From Alphaproteobacteria bacterium (GTDB taxonomy: Bacteria > Pseudomonadota > Alphaproteobacteria > JACAEB01): DNA of 64,000 nucleotides. Below the pieces are notes generated by a model that worked only from the letters and a program-made list of their open reading frames with translations, ran no database searches and was not told the origin of the DNA. The position numbers and the translations under genes were made by a program. Of the stretch, positions 9,031 through 17,736 are shown one piece after another (the stretch's first letter is position 1; each line of letters opens with the position of its first letter). The stretch lies in contig JACKLE010000009.1 in NCBI GenBank assembly GCA_024236075.1, positions 1 through 64,000 on the forward strand. Direction: 5' to 3'.

Positions 9031-10590
9031 CTAGTGCGAGGCCGCGGCGCTCACCTCCGGCGGCGCCGTCCTCAGGCGCTTCACGAGGAGCTTGTTGAGC
9101 GCGTTTACATAAGCCCAGGCGGAGGCGACGAGCGTGTCGGTATCGGCGCCGCGGCCGGCGACGGTCTTGCCGTCCTCCTCGAGGCGCACGCTCACCTCGG
9201 CCTGCGCGTCCGTCCCCTGCGTCACCGCATGCACCTGATAGAGCTGCAGCTTCGCGGTGTGCGGGACGAGCGCCTTGATGGCGTTGAAGGTCGCGTCCAC
9301 GGGCCCCGAGCCGGTGGCCTCGACGCGCTTCTCCTCGCCGTCGATCTCGAGGATGAGGGTCGCCGATTGCGGCCCCTCCGTCCCCGCGACGATGCGCAAG
9401 GACTTTACGCGGATGCGGTCGTGCCCGCGCACCATCTCGTCGTCGACCAGCGCCACAAGATCGTCCTCGAAGATCTCGCGCTTCTTGTCGGCAAGCTCCT
9501 TGAAGCGGCGGAACGCGTCCTCGAAGGCGTTGGAGCCGAGCTCGTAGCCCAGCGCCTTCAGTTTCTCGCGGAAGGCGTGGCGCCCCGAGAGCTTGCCGAG
9601 AACCAGCGAGGACGAGGTCAGCCCCACGCTCTCGGGCAGCATGATCTCGTAGGTCTGGTTGTTCTTCAGCATCCCGTCCTGATGGATGCCGCTCTCGTGG
9701 GCGAAGGCGTTCTTGCCGACGATCGCCTTGTTGTACTGGACGGGAAAGCCCGTGATCTGCGAGACGAGGCGCGAGGCCTGGGTGATCATCTCGCTCTTGA
9801 TGGCGGTGTCGAACGGCATGCGGTCGTGGCGCACCCTCAGCGCCATGACGATCTCTTCCATGGCCGCGTTGCCCGCGCGCTCGCCGAGCCCGTTCACGGT
9901 GCACTCGACCTGCCGCGCACCCGCTGCGACGCCCGCCAGCGAATTGGCGACGGCGAGCCCCAGATCGTTGTGGCAATGGGTCGAGATGACGGCCTTGCCG
10001 ATATTGGGCACGCGGGCGATGAGCATGGCGATGAGCTCGCCATACTCGTCCGGCGTCGCGTAGCCGACCGTGTCCGGGATGTTGACGGTGCTCGCGCCTG
10101 CCTTGATGGCGGCCTCGACGCAGCGGCAGAGGAAGTCGCGGTCCGTGCGCGTCGCATCCTCGGGCGACCATTCGACATCGTCCGTGTAGCGCCGGGCGCG
10201 CGCGACGCTCGCGATCACGGCCTCGTAGACCTCATCGGCCGTCATCTGAAGCTTGTGCTTCATGTGGACGGGGCTCGTCGAGATGAAGGTATGGATGCGC
10301 TTCCTGCGCGCGCCCTCGAGCGCCTCGGCAGCGCGGTCGATGTCCTTCGAGCCCGATCGCGCGAGGCCGCAGATGACGGGCTCCGTGACGATCTTCGCGA
10401 TCTCCCGCACGGCCTCGAAATCGCCGTTGGAGGCGATGGGAAAGCCCGCCTCGATGATGTCGACGCCCATGGCCTCGAGCATCTCGGCGATCTGGAGCTT
10501 CTCCTCCAGCGTCATGGCGGCGCCGGGCGACTGCTCGCCGTCGCGCAAGGTCGTGTCGAATATGCGTACGTGGTTCGGATCGGCGTTCAT
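9031..10590 (-). CDS. leuA: 2-isopropylmalate synthase LeuA
   Basis: First committed step of leucine synthesis: condensation of acetyl-CoA with 2-oxoisovalerate. 519 residues from the ATG at 10590. The open frame reaches 10794, but LeuA proteins begin just before the VRIFDTTLRDGEQSPG motif and the SD-like GGAGAAGGA at 10609-10601 supports 10590. The HMGL-like TIM barrel carries catalytic RDGEQ (16-20) and the metal site HCHND; the C-terminal allosteric Leu-binding domain is present. It is preceded by a leader ORF with four Leu codons whose sequence is complementary to the SD region. Confidence 0.97.
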   Translation of the reverse strand: MNADPNHVRIFDTTLRDGEQSPGAAMTLEEKLQIAEMLEAMGVDIIEAGFPIASNGDFEAVREIAKIVTEPVICGLARSGSKDIDRAAEALEGARRKRIHTFISTSPVHMKHKLQMTADEVYEAVIASVARARRYTDDVEWSPEDATRTDRDFLCRCVEAAIKAGASTVNIPDTVGYATPDEYGELIAMLIARVPNIGKAVISTHCHNDLGLAVANSLAGVAAGARQVECTVNGLGERAGNAAMEEIVMALRVRHDRMPFDTAIKSEMITQASRLVSQITGFPVQYNKAIVGKNAFAHESGIHQDGMLKNNQTYEIMLPESVGLTSSSLVLGKLSGRHAFREKLKALGYELGSNAFEDAFRRFKELADKKREIFEDDLVALVDDEMVRGHDRIRVKSLRIVAGTEGPQSATLILEIDGEEKRVEATGSGPVDATFNAIKALVPHTAKLQLYQVHAVTQGTDAQAEVSVRLEEDGKTVAGRGADTDTLVASAWAYVNALNKLLVKRLRTAPPEVSAAASH

Positions 10591-10600
10591 TTGGGTCTGG

Positions 10601-10705
10601 TCCTTCTCCAGGTGCTCGTCAGGATCGTTCGGGACCCCCTGAGCACCCGCCCTCGCCTCAGATGGCAGGGCAAGCCGGCGCCCAGGGGCACCTAAGGAGA
10701 AGGAG
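10601..10705 (-). promoter_or_regulatory. Putative leuA translational attenuator (Leu-codon run pairs with SD)
   Basis: On the transcript the Leu-codon run of the leader ORF (10705-10694, CTCCTTCTCCTT) contains TCCTTCTCC, an exact reverse complement of the SD region GGAGAAGGA (10609-10601). Between them lie two hairpins: GGTGCC/GGCGCC with a four-base loop (10692-10677) and GGTGCTC/GAGCACC (10647-10611), the second ending two bases before the SD. No T-tract follows either hairpin. Inference: a ribosome stalled on Leu codons would mask the anti-SD and free leuA translation. Confidence 0.6.
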
Positions 10706-10786
10706 ACCTTTGCAGGACGCGCCACGCCGCCGGCCGACCGTCGCGGTCGTCCCCTTCGGCGTTCCGATCGCAGCCATGCTGCCCAT
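10658..10786 (-). CDS. leuA leader peptide with four consecutive Leu codons
   Basis: Short ORF of 42 codons in a different frame from leuA, starting at ATG 10786 with an SD-like AGGG eight or nine bases upstream, and stopping with TGA at 10660-10658. Residues 28-31 are Leu-Leu-Leu-Leu (CTC CTT CTC CTT, 10705-10694). Leader peptides rich in the end-product amino acid are the hallmark of ribosome-mediated attenuation in amino acid operons. A second ATG (10777) could also start it. It ends 67 bases before the leuA start. Confidence 0.6.
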   Translation of the reverse strand: MGSMAAIGTPKGTTATVGRRRGASCKGLLLLRCPWAPACPAI

Positions 10787-10861
10787 GCGTCCAATCCCTA
10801 ACGATCCCGCACCGGAAGGCGCGAGGTCACGCGCAGAACATGTCGCTCCCGCCCCGCCCTG

Positions 10862-11446
10862 TCAATCTCCGACGGCCCGCGCCGCCCGCTTCGACCGGTC
10901 GGGCGCGTAATCCATGCACTCGAAGGTCGGCAGCCGGTAGAGATGCGCCCGTTGCCACCTGGTGGTGCGGAAATCGCCGCCGGGATCGATCGGGCCGGCC
11001 GCCGGAAGCGCCACCACGGCGCCCGAGGTGAGGATAGAGGCCACCCGGTCCTGGGCGTCCATCAGCGGCATATGCACGAATTCGAGGGCGAACTTCGCGC
11101 CGCGCGGGGTCGTGCGCTCGTCGAGCGAGAGGCCGACCGCCGGCTCGTCGTAGAGGCGGTTCATGAAATCGACGACCAGCTCGCGCCGCCGCCCCTGATA
11201 GAGGCCGTAGGGGTTCTTGCCCGTCGACTCGCGGCCCATGAGCTGCACATAGGCCGGCCCGAAGAAGCGGACATAGAGCTCCTCGGGGCCGAGCCGGTCT
11301 ATCATCTGGAGCCACTCGACGACCTTCGGCTCGAAATCGAGGAAATCGATCTCGGAGAGGGCCGGCACGAGGCGCTCGCCGCGCTTCGCGTTCCAGTATT
11401 CGAAAACGAGGCGGTTCTGGCCGTTCAGCGGAAGATCTGGCGCCAT
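10862..11446 (-). CDS. PAS-domain protein (PAS_5 / DUF1488-like alphaproteobacterial family)
   Basis: Stand-alone 194-residue protein with no visible output domain. The N-terminal part (NRLVFEYWNAKRGERLVPALSEIDFLDF... followed by a PAS-like core with FFGPAYVQLMGRESTGKN) matches the alphaproteobacterial PAS_5 family as I remember it. Such proteins are probable sensors or regulators of unknown partner. It sits between ilvC and the leuA leader on the minus strand; no membrane segment or signal peptide is visible. Confidence 0.7.
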   Translation of the reverse strand: MAPDLPLNGQNRLVFEYWNAKRGERLVPALSEIDFLDFEPKVVEWLQMIDRLGPEELYVRFFGPAYVQLMGRESTGKNPYGLYQGRRRELVVDFMNRLYDEPAVGLSLDERTTPRGAKFALEFVHMPLMDAQDRVASILTSGAVVALPAAGPIDPGGDFRTTRWQRAHLYRLPTFECMDYAPDRSKRAARAVGD

Positions 11447-11524
11447 GGCGGCTCCCTCGCGGGTCCCCGTCCGCAGGCTAGGCCGCCAGACTTAGCCGAG
11501 GATTAAGGGCCGCCGGGGCCGCGC

Positions 11525-12544
11525 TCAGTTCTTGGACTTGTCCACGAGCGCGCGCTCGGAGATCCACGGCATCATGGCCCGCAGCCGCGCGCCCACCTCT
11601 TCGATGGGGTGGGCGGCCGCTTGGGCGCGCATCGCCTTGAAGGAGGTCTGGTTCACCTCGTTCTCGAGCATCCAGTCGCGCGCGAAACGGCCCTGCTGGA
11701 TGTCGGCGAGCACCTCCTTCATGCGCGCCTTCACCGAGGCGTCGATGATGCGCGGTCCGGTGACGTATTCGCCGTACTCCGCCGTGTTCGACACCGAATA
11801 GTTCATGTTGGCGATGCCGCCCTCGTAGATGAGGTCGACGATGAGCTTCACCTCGTGCAGGCACTCGAAATAGGCCATTTCCGGGGCATAGCCCGCCTCG
11901 ACGAGGGTCTCGAAGCCCGCGCGGATGAGCTCGACGAGGCCGCCGCACAGAACGGTCTGCTCGCCGAAGAGATCGGTCTCGCATTCCTCGCGGAAATTGG
12001 TCTCGATGATGCCCGCGCGCCCGCCGCCGATGGCGCTCGCATAGGAGAGCCCGAGATCGTGCGCATTGCCGCTCGCGTCCTGATGCACGGCGAGGAGGCA
12101 GGGCACGCCGCCGCCGCGCAGATATTCCGAGCGCACCGTATGGCCGGGGCCCTTCGGCGCGACCATGAGCACGTCGAGGTCCCTGCGCGGCTCGATGAGG
12201 TTGAAATGGACGTTGAGGCCGTGCGCGAAGAGCAGCGCCGCGCCCTGGCGCATATTGCCGGCGAGGTCCTCGTTGTAGATGCCGCGCTGCAATTCGTCGG
12301 GCGTGAGCATCATCATGACGTCGGCCCATTTGGCGGCCTCGGCGACGGCCATCACCTTGAGGCCCGCCCCTTCCGCCTTCTTCACCGTGGCCGAGCCCTT
12401 GCGCAGAGCCACGGCCACGTCGGAAACGCCCGAATCCCGCAGGTTCAGGGCATGCGCATGGCCCTGGCTGCCATAGCCGATGATCGCGACCTTCTTGCCT
12501 TTGACGAGGTTCACGTCGGCGTCGCGGTCGTAATAGACGCGCAT
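11525..12544 (-). CDS. ilvC: Ketol-acid reductoisomerase IlvC (class I)
   Basis: NADPH- and Mg-dependent isomeroreductase of the isoleucine/valine/leucine pathway. 339 residues, the short class I form. Start at ATG 12544 (MRVYYDRDADVN) with AAGGAG nine bases upstream; an in-frame start 24 bases earlier has no SD. The Rossmann motif GYGSQGHAHALNLRDSG and the acidic metal ligands in the C-terminal knotted domain (DLFGEQTVLCGG, EGGIANMNYSVSNTAEYG) are visible. It lies near leuA, consistent with branched-chain synthesis, but the genes are not directly adjacent. Confidence 0.97.
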   Translation of the reverse strand: MRVYYDRDADVNLVKGKKVAIIGYGSQGHAHALNLRDSGVSDVAVALRKGSATVKKAEGAGLKVMAVAEAAKWADVMMMLTPDELQRGIYNEDLAGNMRQGAALLFAHGLNVHFNLIEPRRDLDVLMVAPKGPGHTVRSEYLRGGGVPCLLAVHQDASGNAHDLGLSYASAIGGGRAGIIETNFREECETDLFGEQTVLCGGLVELIRAGFETLVEAGYAPEMAYFECLHEVKLIVDLIYEGGIANMNYSVSNTAEYGEYVTGPRIIDASVKARMKEVLADIQQGRFARDWMLENEVNQTSFKAMRAQAAAHPIEEVGARLRAMMPWISERALVDKSKN

Positions 12545-12625
12545 GGGCGTAACTCCTTGTGGGCTCACGGCTTGGATCGGTGCGCGCGGTTATTGGCAGA
12601 AATCCCGGCGGGCGGCAAGGCGAGC

Positions 12626-13375
12626 TCACCCGGCGACGCGCCAGAACCAGTAGGCGGTGAGACCCGCCGCATAGGCGAGGATGCCGGCGCGCAGGGCGCC
12701 CTGGGGCAGGCGGCGGGCGAGGCGCGCCGCGAGGAAGCCGCCGATGACGGTGCCGGCGACCACCGCGAGGCCCGGGGCGAAGGCCAGGACGCCCCCTCCG
12801 AGGAAGAGCAGCGCGGCGGCGATCGCGACCGCGCTCGAGACCAGCATCTTCAGCGCGTTCATCTCGTTGACGTCGGACAGTCCCCGCAGCGAGAGGGCGC
12901 CGAGGACGAGGATACCGAGCCCGGCATTGAAGAAGCCGCCATAGGACGCGACGGCGAGCAGCGCGCCGTCATGGACCGCCTCCGGCCCGGTCCGGCCCTT
13001 CAGCGCCCGGGTCAGACGCGGGCCGAGACCGAAGAGAAGCGTCGCGGCGAGCAGGAGCCAGGGGATGAGGGCCCGAAAGGCCTCGGCGGGGAGGACGAGC
13101 AGCAGCGCCGCGCCCGCGAGCCCGCCGGCGGCCGACAGCGCGACGGTGCGCCCGACGAGGGCGCGATGGCGCGCGAGCTCGCGGCGATAGGCCCAGAGGC
13201 TCGCGAGATATCCGGGCAGCGCGGAAAAGGTGTTGGTCGCGTTCGCCGTGACGGGCGGCAGACCCGTCGCGAGGAGGGCGGGAAAGGTGACGAGGCTGCC
13301 CCCGCCCGCGACGGCGTTGAGCGCGCCGCCGAGGAGCCCCGCGAGGACGAGCCCGGCGGCCTCGCCGAGGCTCAC
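12626..13375 (-). CDS. TauE/SafE-family membrane permease
   Basis: Polytopic membrane protein of 249 residues in the TauE/SafE (DUF81) family, whose members export sulfur or organic-acid anions. Two repeated halves with eight or so hydrophobic segments; the N-terminal motif GGALNAVAGGGSLVTFPALL is the family signature. GTG start at 13375 overlaps the moaE stop by four bases, indicating translational coupling to moaE. Substrate is not identifiable. Confidence 0.88.
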   Translation of the reverse strand: MSLGEAAGLVLAGLLGGALNAVAGGGSLVTFPALLATGLPPVTANATNTFSALPGYLASLWAYRRELARHRALVGRTVALSAAGGLAGAALLLVLPAEAFRALIPWLLLAATLLFGLGPRLTRALKGRTGPEAVHDGALLAVASYGGFFNAGLGILVLGALSLRGLSDVNEMNALKMLVSSAVAIAAALLFLGGGVLAFAPGLAVVAGTVIGGFLAARLARRLPQGALRAGILAYAAGLTAYWFWRVAG

Positions 13376-13824
13376 TTATCCTCCCAGCGCGCCGTTGCGG
13401 CCTCGTCCGCCGCGCGCGCCGCGACCCAGCGCGCGCCCGCCCCCGTCTCTTCCTTCTTCCAGAAGGGCGCGCGGGTCTTGAGGTAGTCGACGAGGAAGGC
13501 GCACGCGGCGAAGGCGTCGGCCCGATGGGGCGCGGCGGCGGCGGCGAAGACGATGCGCTCGCCGGCGACGAGGCGGCCGACCCGATGGACGATGACGGCC
13601 TCGCTGAGCGCGAAGCGCGCGATAGCCTCCTCGCGGATGCCGCGCAGCGCCGCCTCGGTCATGCCCGGATAGTGCTCGAGCGTCATGGCCCGCACGCCCG
13701 CGCCCTCGCTCATGTCGCGCACGAGGCCCGTGAAGGCGACGAGCGCGCCGATGTCGCGCCGGCCCGCCGTCAGCCTCGCGATCTCGGCGCCGGGATCGAA
13801 ATCCTCGCGCTGCACACGGATCAT
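13372..13824 (-). CDS. moaE: Molybdopterin synthase catalytic subunit MoaE
   Basis: Large subunit of molybdopterin synthase, which with thiocarboxylated MoaD inserts the dithiolene sulfurs into precursor Z. 150 residues. Family motifs are visible: GALVAFTGLVRD, MTLEHYPGMTE, VHRVGRL, and the catalytic Lys region LKTRAPFWKKEE. Start ATG 13824 overlaps the moaD stop by four bases (ATGA). Neither moaA nor moaC is in this window. Confidence 0.95.
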   Translation of the reverse strand: MIRVQREDFDPGAEIARLTAGRRDIGALVAFTGLVRDMSEGAGVRAMTLEHYPGMTEAALRGIREEAIARFALSEAVIVHRVGRLVAGERIVFAAAAAPHRADAFAACAFLVDYLKTRAPFWKKEETGAGARWVAARAADEAATARWEDK

Positions 13825-14078
13825 CGCGCGCCCCCGGTCATGGGCGGGAAGAAGGCGACACTCTCCGCCTCTCCCAAGGGCTCGTCGAGAAAGCGAACCT
13901 TCATGTCGACGGCGGCGCGGACGGCCGAGAGATCCTCGAAGGCCCTGCCATGCGCCTCGCTCCGTGAGCGGAGCCACTCGGCGAGCTTGCGCGGGGTGTC
14001 GACGCCCTCGGGCGGCTCGACCGTCTCGCCCTCGAGGCCGATCGCTTCGCGCACGGAGGCGAAATAGAGGATCTTCAT
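13821..14078 (-). CDS. moaD: Molybdopterin synthase sulfur-carrier subunit MoaD
   Basis: Ubiquitin-like sulfur carrier, 85 residues starting MKILYFASVREAIG. It ends in the PPMTGGAR tail. The Gly-Gly is followed by Ala-Arg instead of ending the chain, so either the tail is trimmed or the thiocarboxylate forms atypically; this departs from the usual C-terminal GG. Four-base overlaps with pgsA upstream and moaE downstream show a coupled operon. Confidence 0.93.
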   Translation of the reverse strand: MKILYFASVREAIGLEGETVEPPEGVDTPRKLAEWLRSRSEAHGRAFEDLSAVRAAVDMKVRFLDEPLGEAESVAFFPPMTGGAR

Positions 14079-14674
14079 CGCCGCCCGCCCTCCTCCGGCG
14101 AGGGCGCGGCGGCCCGCGCCGCATATCGGCCGAGCGATGCGAGCGCGAGGAGCGCGGCGATCCAGAGCGCGCCGAGCCCCACGGCTCCGACGGGCGCTTG
14201 CGGCGCGAGCGGCGCCGCGAGGATCAGCCCGACGGCGAGCATCTGCAGCGCCGTCTTCGCCTTGGAGAGCATGGACGAGCCCGCGAAGCGCGCGGGCGCC
14301 CGCACGCGCCAGAAGGCGACGAGCGCCTCGCGGAGCGCGATCGCGGCGACCGGAACGAGGTGGAGGCCCGCGAGGCCGCCCTGCCCCCAGGCGACGCCGA
14401 GGCCGGCAAGCACGAGCGCCTTGTCCGCGAAGGGATCGAGGCGCGCCCCGAATTCCGTCTCGGCGCGCAGCGCGCGGGCGAGCGCGCCGTCGGCGAGATC
14501 GGTGAGCGCGGCGAGCGCGAAGAGGACGAGCAGCGCCCCGCCATCCGCCTCCCAGGGACCGAAAGCGAGCGCGAGCAGGGCCGGCGCGGCGGCGAGCCGC
14601 GCAAGCGTGAGGCCGTTCGGGATCCATGCCCCGACGGAAACGGGCGGACCGAAATGTTCGCGTGCCGCGGTCAT
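14075..14674 (-). CDS. pgsA: CDP-alcohol phosphatidyltransferase, probable PgsA
   Basis: Membrane enzyme transferring a phosphatidyl group from CDP-diacylglycerol, most likely to glycerol-3-phosphate. 199 residues with several membrane helices. The CDP-alcohol signature is intact: DLADGALARAL followed by GARLDPFADK (D-x2-DG-x2-AR-x8-G-x3-D-x3-D). Context uvrC-pgsA-moaD-moaE is common in alphaproteobacteria and supports the pgsA name. It begins 33 bp after uvrC ends. Confidence 0.92.
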   Translation of the reverse strand: MTAAREHFGPPVSVGAWIPNGLTLARLAAAPALLALAFGPWEADGGALLVLFALAALTDLADGALARALRAETEFGARLDPFADKALVLAGLGVAWGQGGLAGLHLVPVAAIALREALVAFWRVRAPARFAGSSMLSKAKTALQMLAVGLILAAPLAPQAPVGAVGLGALWIAALLALASLGRYAARAAAPSPEEGGRR

Positions 14675-14707
14675 GGAGCGAAGAGTTCGGCCGCGAGGCC
14701 CGCCCCG

Positions 14708-16588
14708 TCAACCGGCCCCGTGAAAATGGTCGTAGATCCGGCGCGCCGTCGAGCGGCTGATGCCGGGCGCGGCCTCGAGATCGGCAAGGCCGGCCCGCTG
14801 CACGGCGCGCGCCGAGCCGAAATGGTTGAGGAGCGCGCGCTTGCGCGCCGCCCCGATGCCCGGCACCTCGTCGAGCGCGCTCGCGGCCATGGCCTTCGCG
14901 CGGCGCTTGCGGTGGCCGCCTATGACGAAGCGGTGCGCCTCGTCGCGCAGGCGCTGGAGAAAGTAGAGCACCGGCGAGTTGGGAGGGAGCATGAAGCTGT
15001 CCCGGCCCGGCATGTGGAACTGCTCGCGGCCCGCATTGCGCTCGGGTCCCTTGGCGATGGCGACGAGCGGAATCTCGAGCTGCAGCTCAGAGAGGACCTC
15101 GCGCACGGCCGTGAGCTGGCCCTCCCCGCCGTCGACGAGCACGAGATCGGGCGCGGCCTCGCCCCCCTCCTTCACGAGGCGCGTGAAGCGGCGCGTCATC
15201 ACCTCGCGCATCATGGCGTAGTCGTCGCCGGGCGCGAGGTCGGCGCCCTTGATGTTGAACTTGCGATACTGGCCCTTCTCGAAGCCCTCGGGGCCCGCGA
15301 CGATCATCGCCCCGAGCGCGTTCGTGCCCTGAATATGGCTGTTGTCGTAGACCTCGATGCGGCGGGGCGCCTCCTTGAGGCCGAAGGCTTCGCCCACGGC
15401 GGCGAGGAGGCGGGCCTGCGAATGCGCCTCCGCGAGGCGCCGGCCGAGCGCCTCGCGGGCATTGTCGAGGGCATGGCGCACGAGATCGCGCTTCTCGCCG
15501 CGCTGGGGCGCGGCCACCTCCACCTTCCGGCCGGCCTTGAGCGTCAGCGCGTCGGCGACGAGGTCCTGCTGCGGCAGCGCCTCGCTCACGAGCACGAGCC
15601 TTGGCACCGGCTTGTCGTCGTAGAACTGCGCGATGAAGGCCTCGAGAACCTCCGCCGTCGGAGCGTCGCGCTCGTGGCGCGGGAAGAAGGCGCGGTTGCC
15701 CCAATTCTGCCCGGCACGGAAGAAGAAGGCCTGCACGCAGGTGTGCCCGCCCTCGCTGTAGGCGGCGACGACGTCGGCCTCCTCGATGGTCTGGGGGTTG
15801 ATGCCCTGATGCGCCTGCACCGCGCTGAGCGCGCGGATGCGGTCGCGCAGGCTCGCCGCGGTCTCGAAGTCGAGCGCCTCCGCCGCCGCCTCCATGGCGC
15901 GGGAAAGCTCCTCCTGAAGGCGCCTGTTGCGGCCCTCGAGAAAGGCCTGCGCGCCCGCGACGAGATGGCCGTACTCCTCCTCCCCGATGAGCCCCGTGCA
16001 CGGGGCGCTGCACCGCTTGATCTGATGGAGGAGGCAGGGCCTCGTGCGGCTCTCGAACACGTTGTCCGAGCAGGAGCGCAGCAGGAAGACGCGCTGAAGC
16101 GTGTTGAGCGTGCGGTCGACGGCGCCCGCCGAGGCGAAGGGGCCGAAATAGGCGCCCTCGCGCGAGCGCGCGCCGCGATGCTTCACGACCTGCGCGAACG
16201 CGTGATCGCCCGTGAGGAGGATGTAGGGGAACGACTTGTCGTCCCGGAGGATGATGTTGTAGCGCGGCTTCAGGCGCTTGATGAGATTGGCCTCGAGGAG
16301 AAGGGCTTCGGTCTCCGTATGGGTACGGACGATCTCCATCGCCGCCGTCGCCGCGATCATGCCGGCGATGCGCACCGTGTGGCCGCCGAACTTCGTGTAG
16401 GCGGCGACGCGCTTCTTGAGGTCCCGCGCCTTGCCGACATAGAGGCAGTCGCCCTTCGCGTCGAGCATGCGGTAGACGCCGGGCGCGTTGGGCAGGGTCT
16501 TCACCACCTCGGCGATGACGGCGAGGCCGCGCGGCGGCGCGGCGCTCTCGCCCGCCTCGCCCTCGTGCGCGCCCGGAACCCCGGTCAT
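14708..16588 (-). CDS. uvrC: Excinuclease ABC subunit C (UvrC)
   Basis: Dual-incision endonuclease of nucleotide excision repair. 626 residues from ATG 16588; the open frame upstream is a shadow of the antiporter gene. Domains in order: GIY-YIG nuclease (about 35-115, GVYRMLDAKGDCLYVGKA), UVR motif (about 225-240, EALDFETAASLRDRI), RNase H-like C-terminal nuclease (RIEVYDNSHIQGT region), and a helix-hairpin-helix tail (VPGIGAARKRALLNHFGS). The start overlaps the antiporter stop by four bases. Confidence 0.97.
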   Translation of the reverse strand: MTGVPGAHEGEAGESAAPPRGLAVIAEVVKTLPNAPGVYRMLDAKGDCLYVGKARDLKKRVAAYTKFGGHTVRIAGMIAATAAMEIVRTHTETEALLLEANLIKRLKPRYNIILRDDKSFPYILLTGDHAFAQVVKHRGARSREGAYFGPFASAGAVDRTLNTLQRVFLLRSCSDNVFESRTRPCLLHQIKRCSAPCTGLIGEEEYGHLVAGAQAFLEGRNRRLQEELSRAMEAAAEALDFETAASLRDRIRALSAVQAHQGINPQTIEEADVVAAYSEGGHTCVQAFFFRAGQNWGNRAFFPRHERDAPTAEVLEAFIAQFYDDKPVPRLVLVSEALPQQDLVADALTLKAGRKVEVAAPQRGEKRDLVRHALDNAREALGRRLAEAHSQARLLAAVGEAFGLKEAPRRIEVYDNSHIQGTNALGAMIVAGPEGFEKGQYRKFNIKGADLAPGDDYAMMREVMTRRFTRLVKEGGEAAPDLVLVDGGEGQLTAVREVLSELQLEIPLVAIAKGPERNAGREQFHMPGRDSFMLPPNSPVLYFLQRLRDEAHRFVIGGHRKRRAKAMAASALDEVPGIGAARKRALLNHFGSARAVQRAGLADLEAAPGISRSTARRIYDHFHGAG

Positions 16589-17550
16589 GGGGGCAGCATC
16601 CCCCGCGCGAGCGCGGCGACATAGGCCCCATAGAGCAGGATGAAGGACACGCCCGCCAGGCGCCCGACCGGGACCTTCCTGAGGGCGAAGGGCGCGAGCA
16701 GGAGCGCCGCGCCCAGCATCACCCAGAGGTCGAAGCGCACGAAGCGCGGCTCCACCGGAACGTCCTTGATGAAGGCGGTGATGCCGAGGACGGCGCAGAT
16801 GTTGAAGATGTTCGAGCCGATGACGTTGCCGACCACGACGGCGGGGTGGCGATGCAAGGCCGCCGCGATCGCCGCCGCAAGCTCGGGGAGGGAGGTGCCG
16901 ACCGCGACCACGGTGAGGCCGATCACGGCCTGCGGCACGCCGAACTCGGTGGCGATTCCGCTCGCCCCGTCGACCACGAAATGGGCGCCGACGGGCAGGA
17001 TCGCGAGCCCGGCGAGGACGTGAAGGGCCATGCCGAGCGGCGTGGTCGGGCGGGCGCCGAGCGCGCGTATCTCCTCCGCGAGGCCCGCGGCGGCGGCGCG
17101 GCTGCGGACCATGCCGTAGGCGGAATAAGCGAGATAGGCGAGGATCATCGCGATGAGGACGAGGCCGCCCTCGCGGTCGATCGTGCCCTGACGCGCCAGC
17201 ACGATGAAGACGAGGCTCGCGACCAGCATGAAGGCCGTGTTGCGGCGCATCATCGGCTGGTCGCAGGTCACCGGCATGAGGATCGCGGGGATGCCGAGAA
17301 TGAGCAGCACGTTGGCGATGTTGCTGCCGACGACATTGCCGATGGCAAGGCTCGGCAGGCCCGAGAGCGCCGCGTCGACGCTCACGACGAGCTCGGGCGC
17401 CGACGTGCCGAAGCCGACGATGGTGAGCCCGATGAGCAGCGGCGGGATGCCGAATCGCCGCGCCCCGGCGACCGAGCCGCGCACGAGCACGTCGCCGCCG
17501 AAGACGAGCAGAACGAGGCCCCCCAAGAGCTCGATGATGTCGATGGACAT
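16585..17550 (-). CDS. Calcium/sodium antiporter, CaCA family (YrbG-like)
   Basis: Polytopic cation exchanger of 321 residues with the two inverted alpha-repeats of the CaCA superfamily: GLTIVGFGTSAPELVVSV with IGNVVGSNIANVLLILG in the first half, and GLTVVAVGTSLPELAAAI with VGNVIGSNIFNICAVLG in the second. These motifs supply the ion-binding residues. First gene of the run leading into uvrC; the four-base overlap suggests co-translation, with no evident functional link. Confidence 0.93.
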   Translation of the reverse strand: MSIDIIELLGGLVLLVFGGDVLVRGSVAGARRFGIPPLLIGLTIVGFGTSAPELVVSVDAALSGLPSLAIGNVVGSNIANVLLILGIPAILMPVTCDQPMMRRNTAFMLVASLVFIVLARQGTIDREGGLVLIAMILAYLAYSAYGMVRSRAAAAGLAEEIRALGARPTTPLGMALHVLAGLAILPVGAHFVVDGASGIATEFGVPQAVIGLTVVAVGTSLPELAAAIAAALHRHPAVVVGNVIGSNIFNICAVLGITAFIKDVPVEPRFVRFDLWVMLGAALLLAPFALRKVPVGRLAGVSFILLYGAYVAALARGMLPP

Positions 17551-17736
17551 GGTGCCCCGCTTTTGCTGTCCGCCCGGTCCCTCGCCGAACGCAATCCGGC
17601 CGTCTTGTCGCGTCGCGCGGCGTCATGCCCCAAGCCCCGGAGAGGCCGCCGCGGCCCTGGCTTTCCTGCTATATAGCAACGGCGCGCGGGAGGATAAGGC
17701 CCCGGCGCCGAGAACGAGGTCGAGGACGGCGCGGAC

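Noticed and set aside
10591..10794. A 68-residue N-terminal extension of LeuA in the same frame
   Set aside because: LeuA homologues begin at the internal ATG, which has an SD-like purine run; the extension has no homology-like features and overlaps the leader ORF in another frame.
13685..16624. A 979-codon open frame on the plus strand opposite uvrC, pgsA and moaE
   Set aside because: It is antisense to four well-identified genes and has the Arg/Ala/Glu-rich composition produced by reading high-GC genes backwards.
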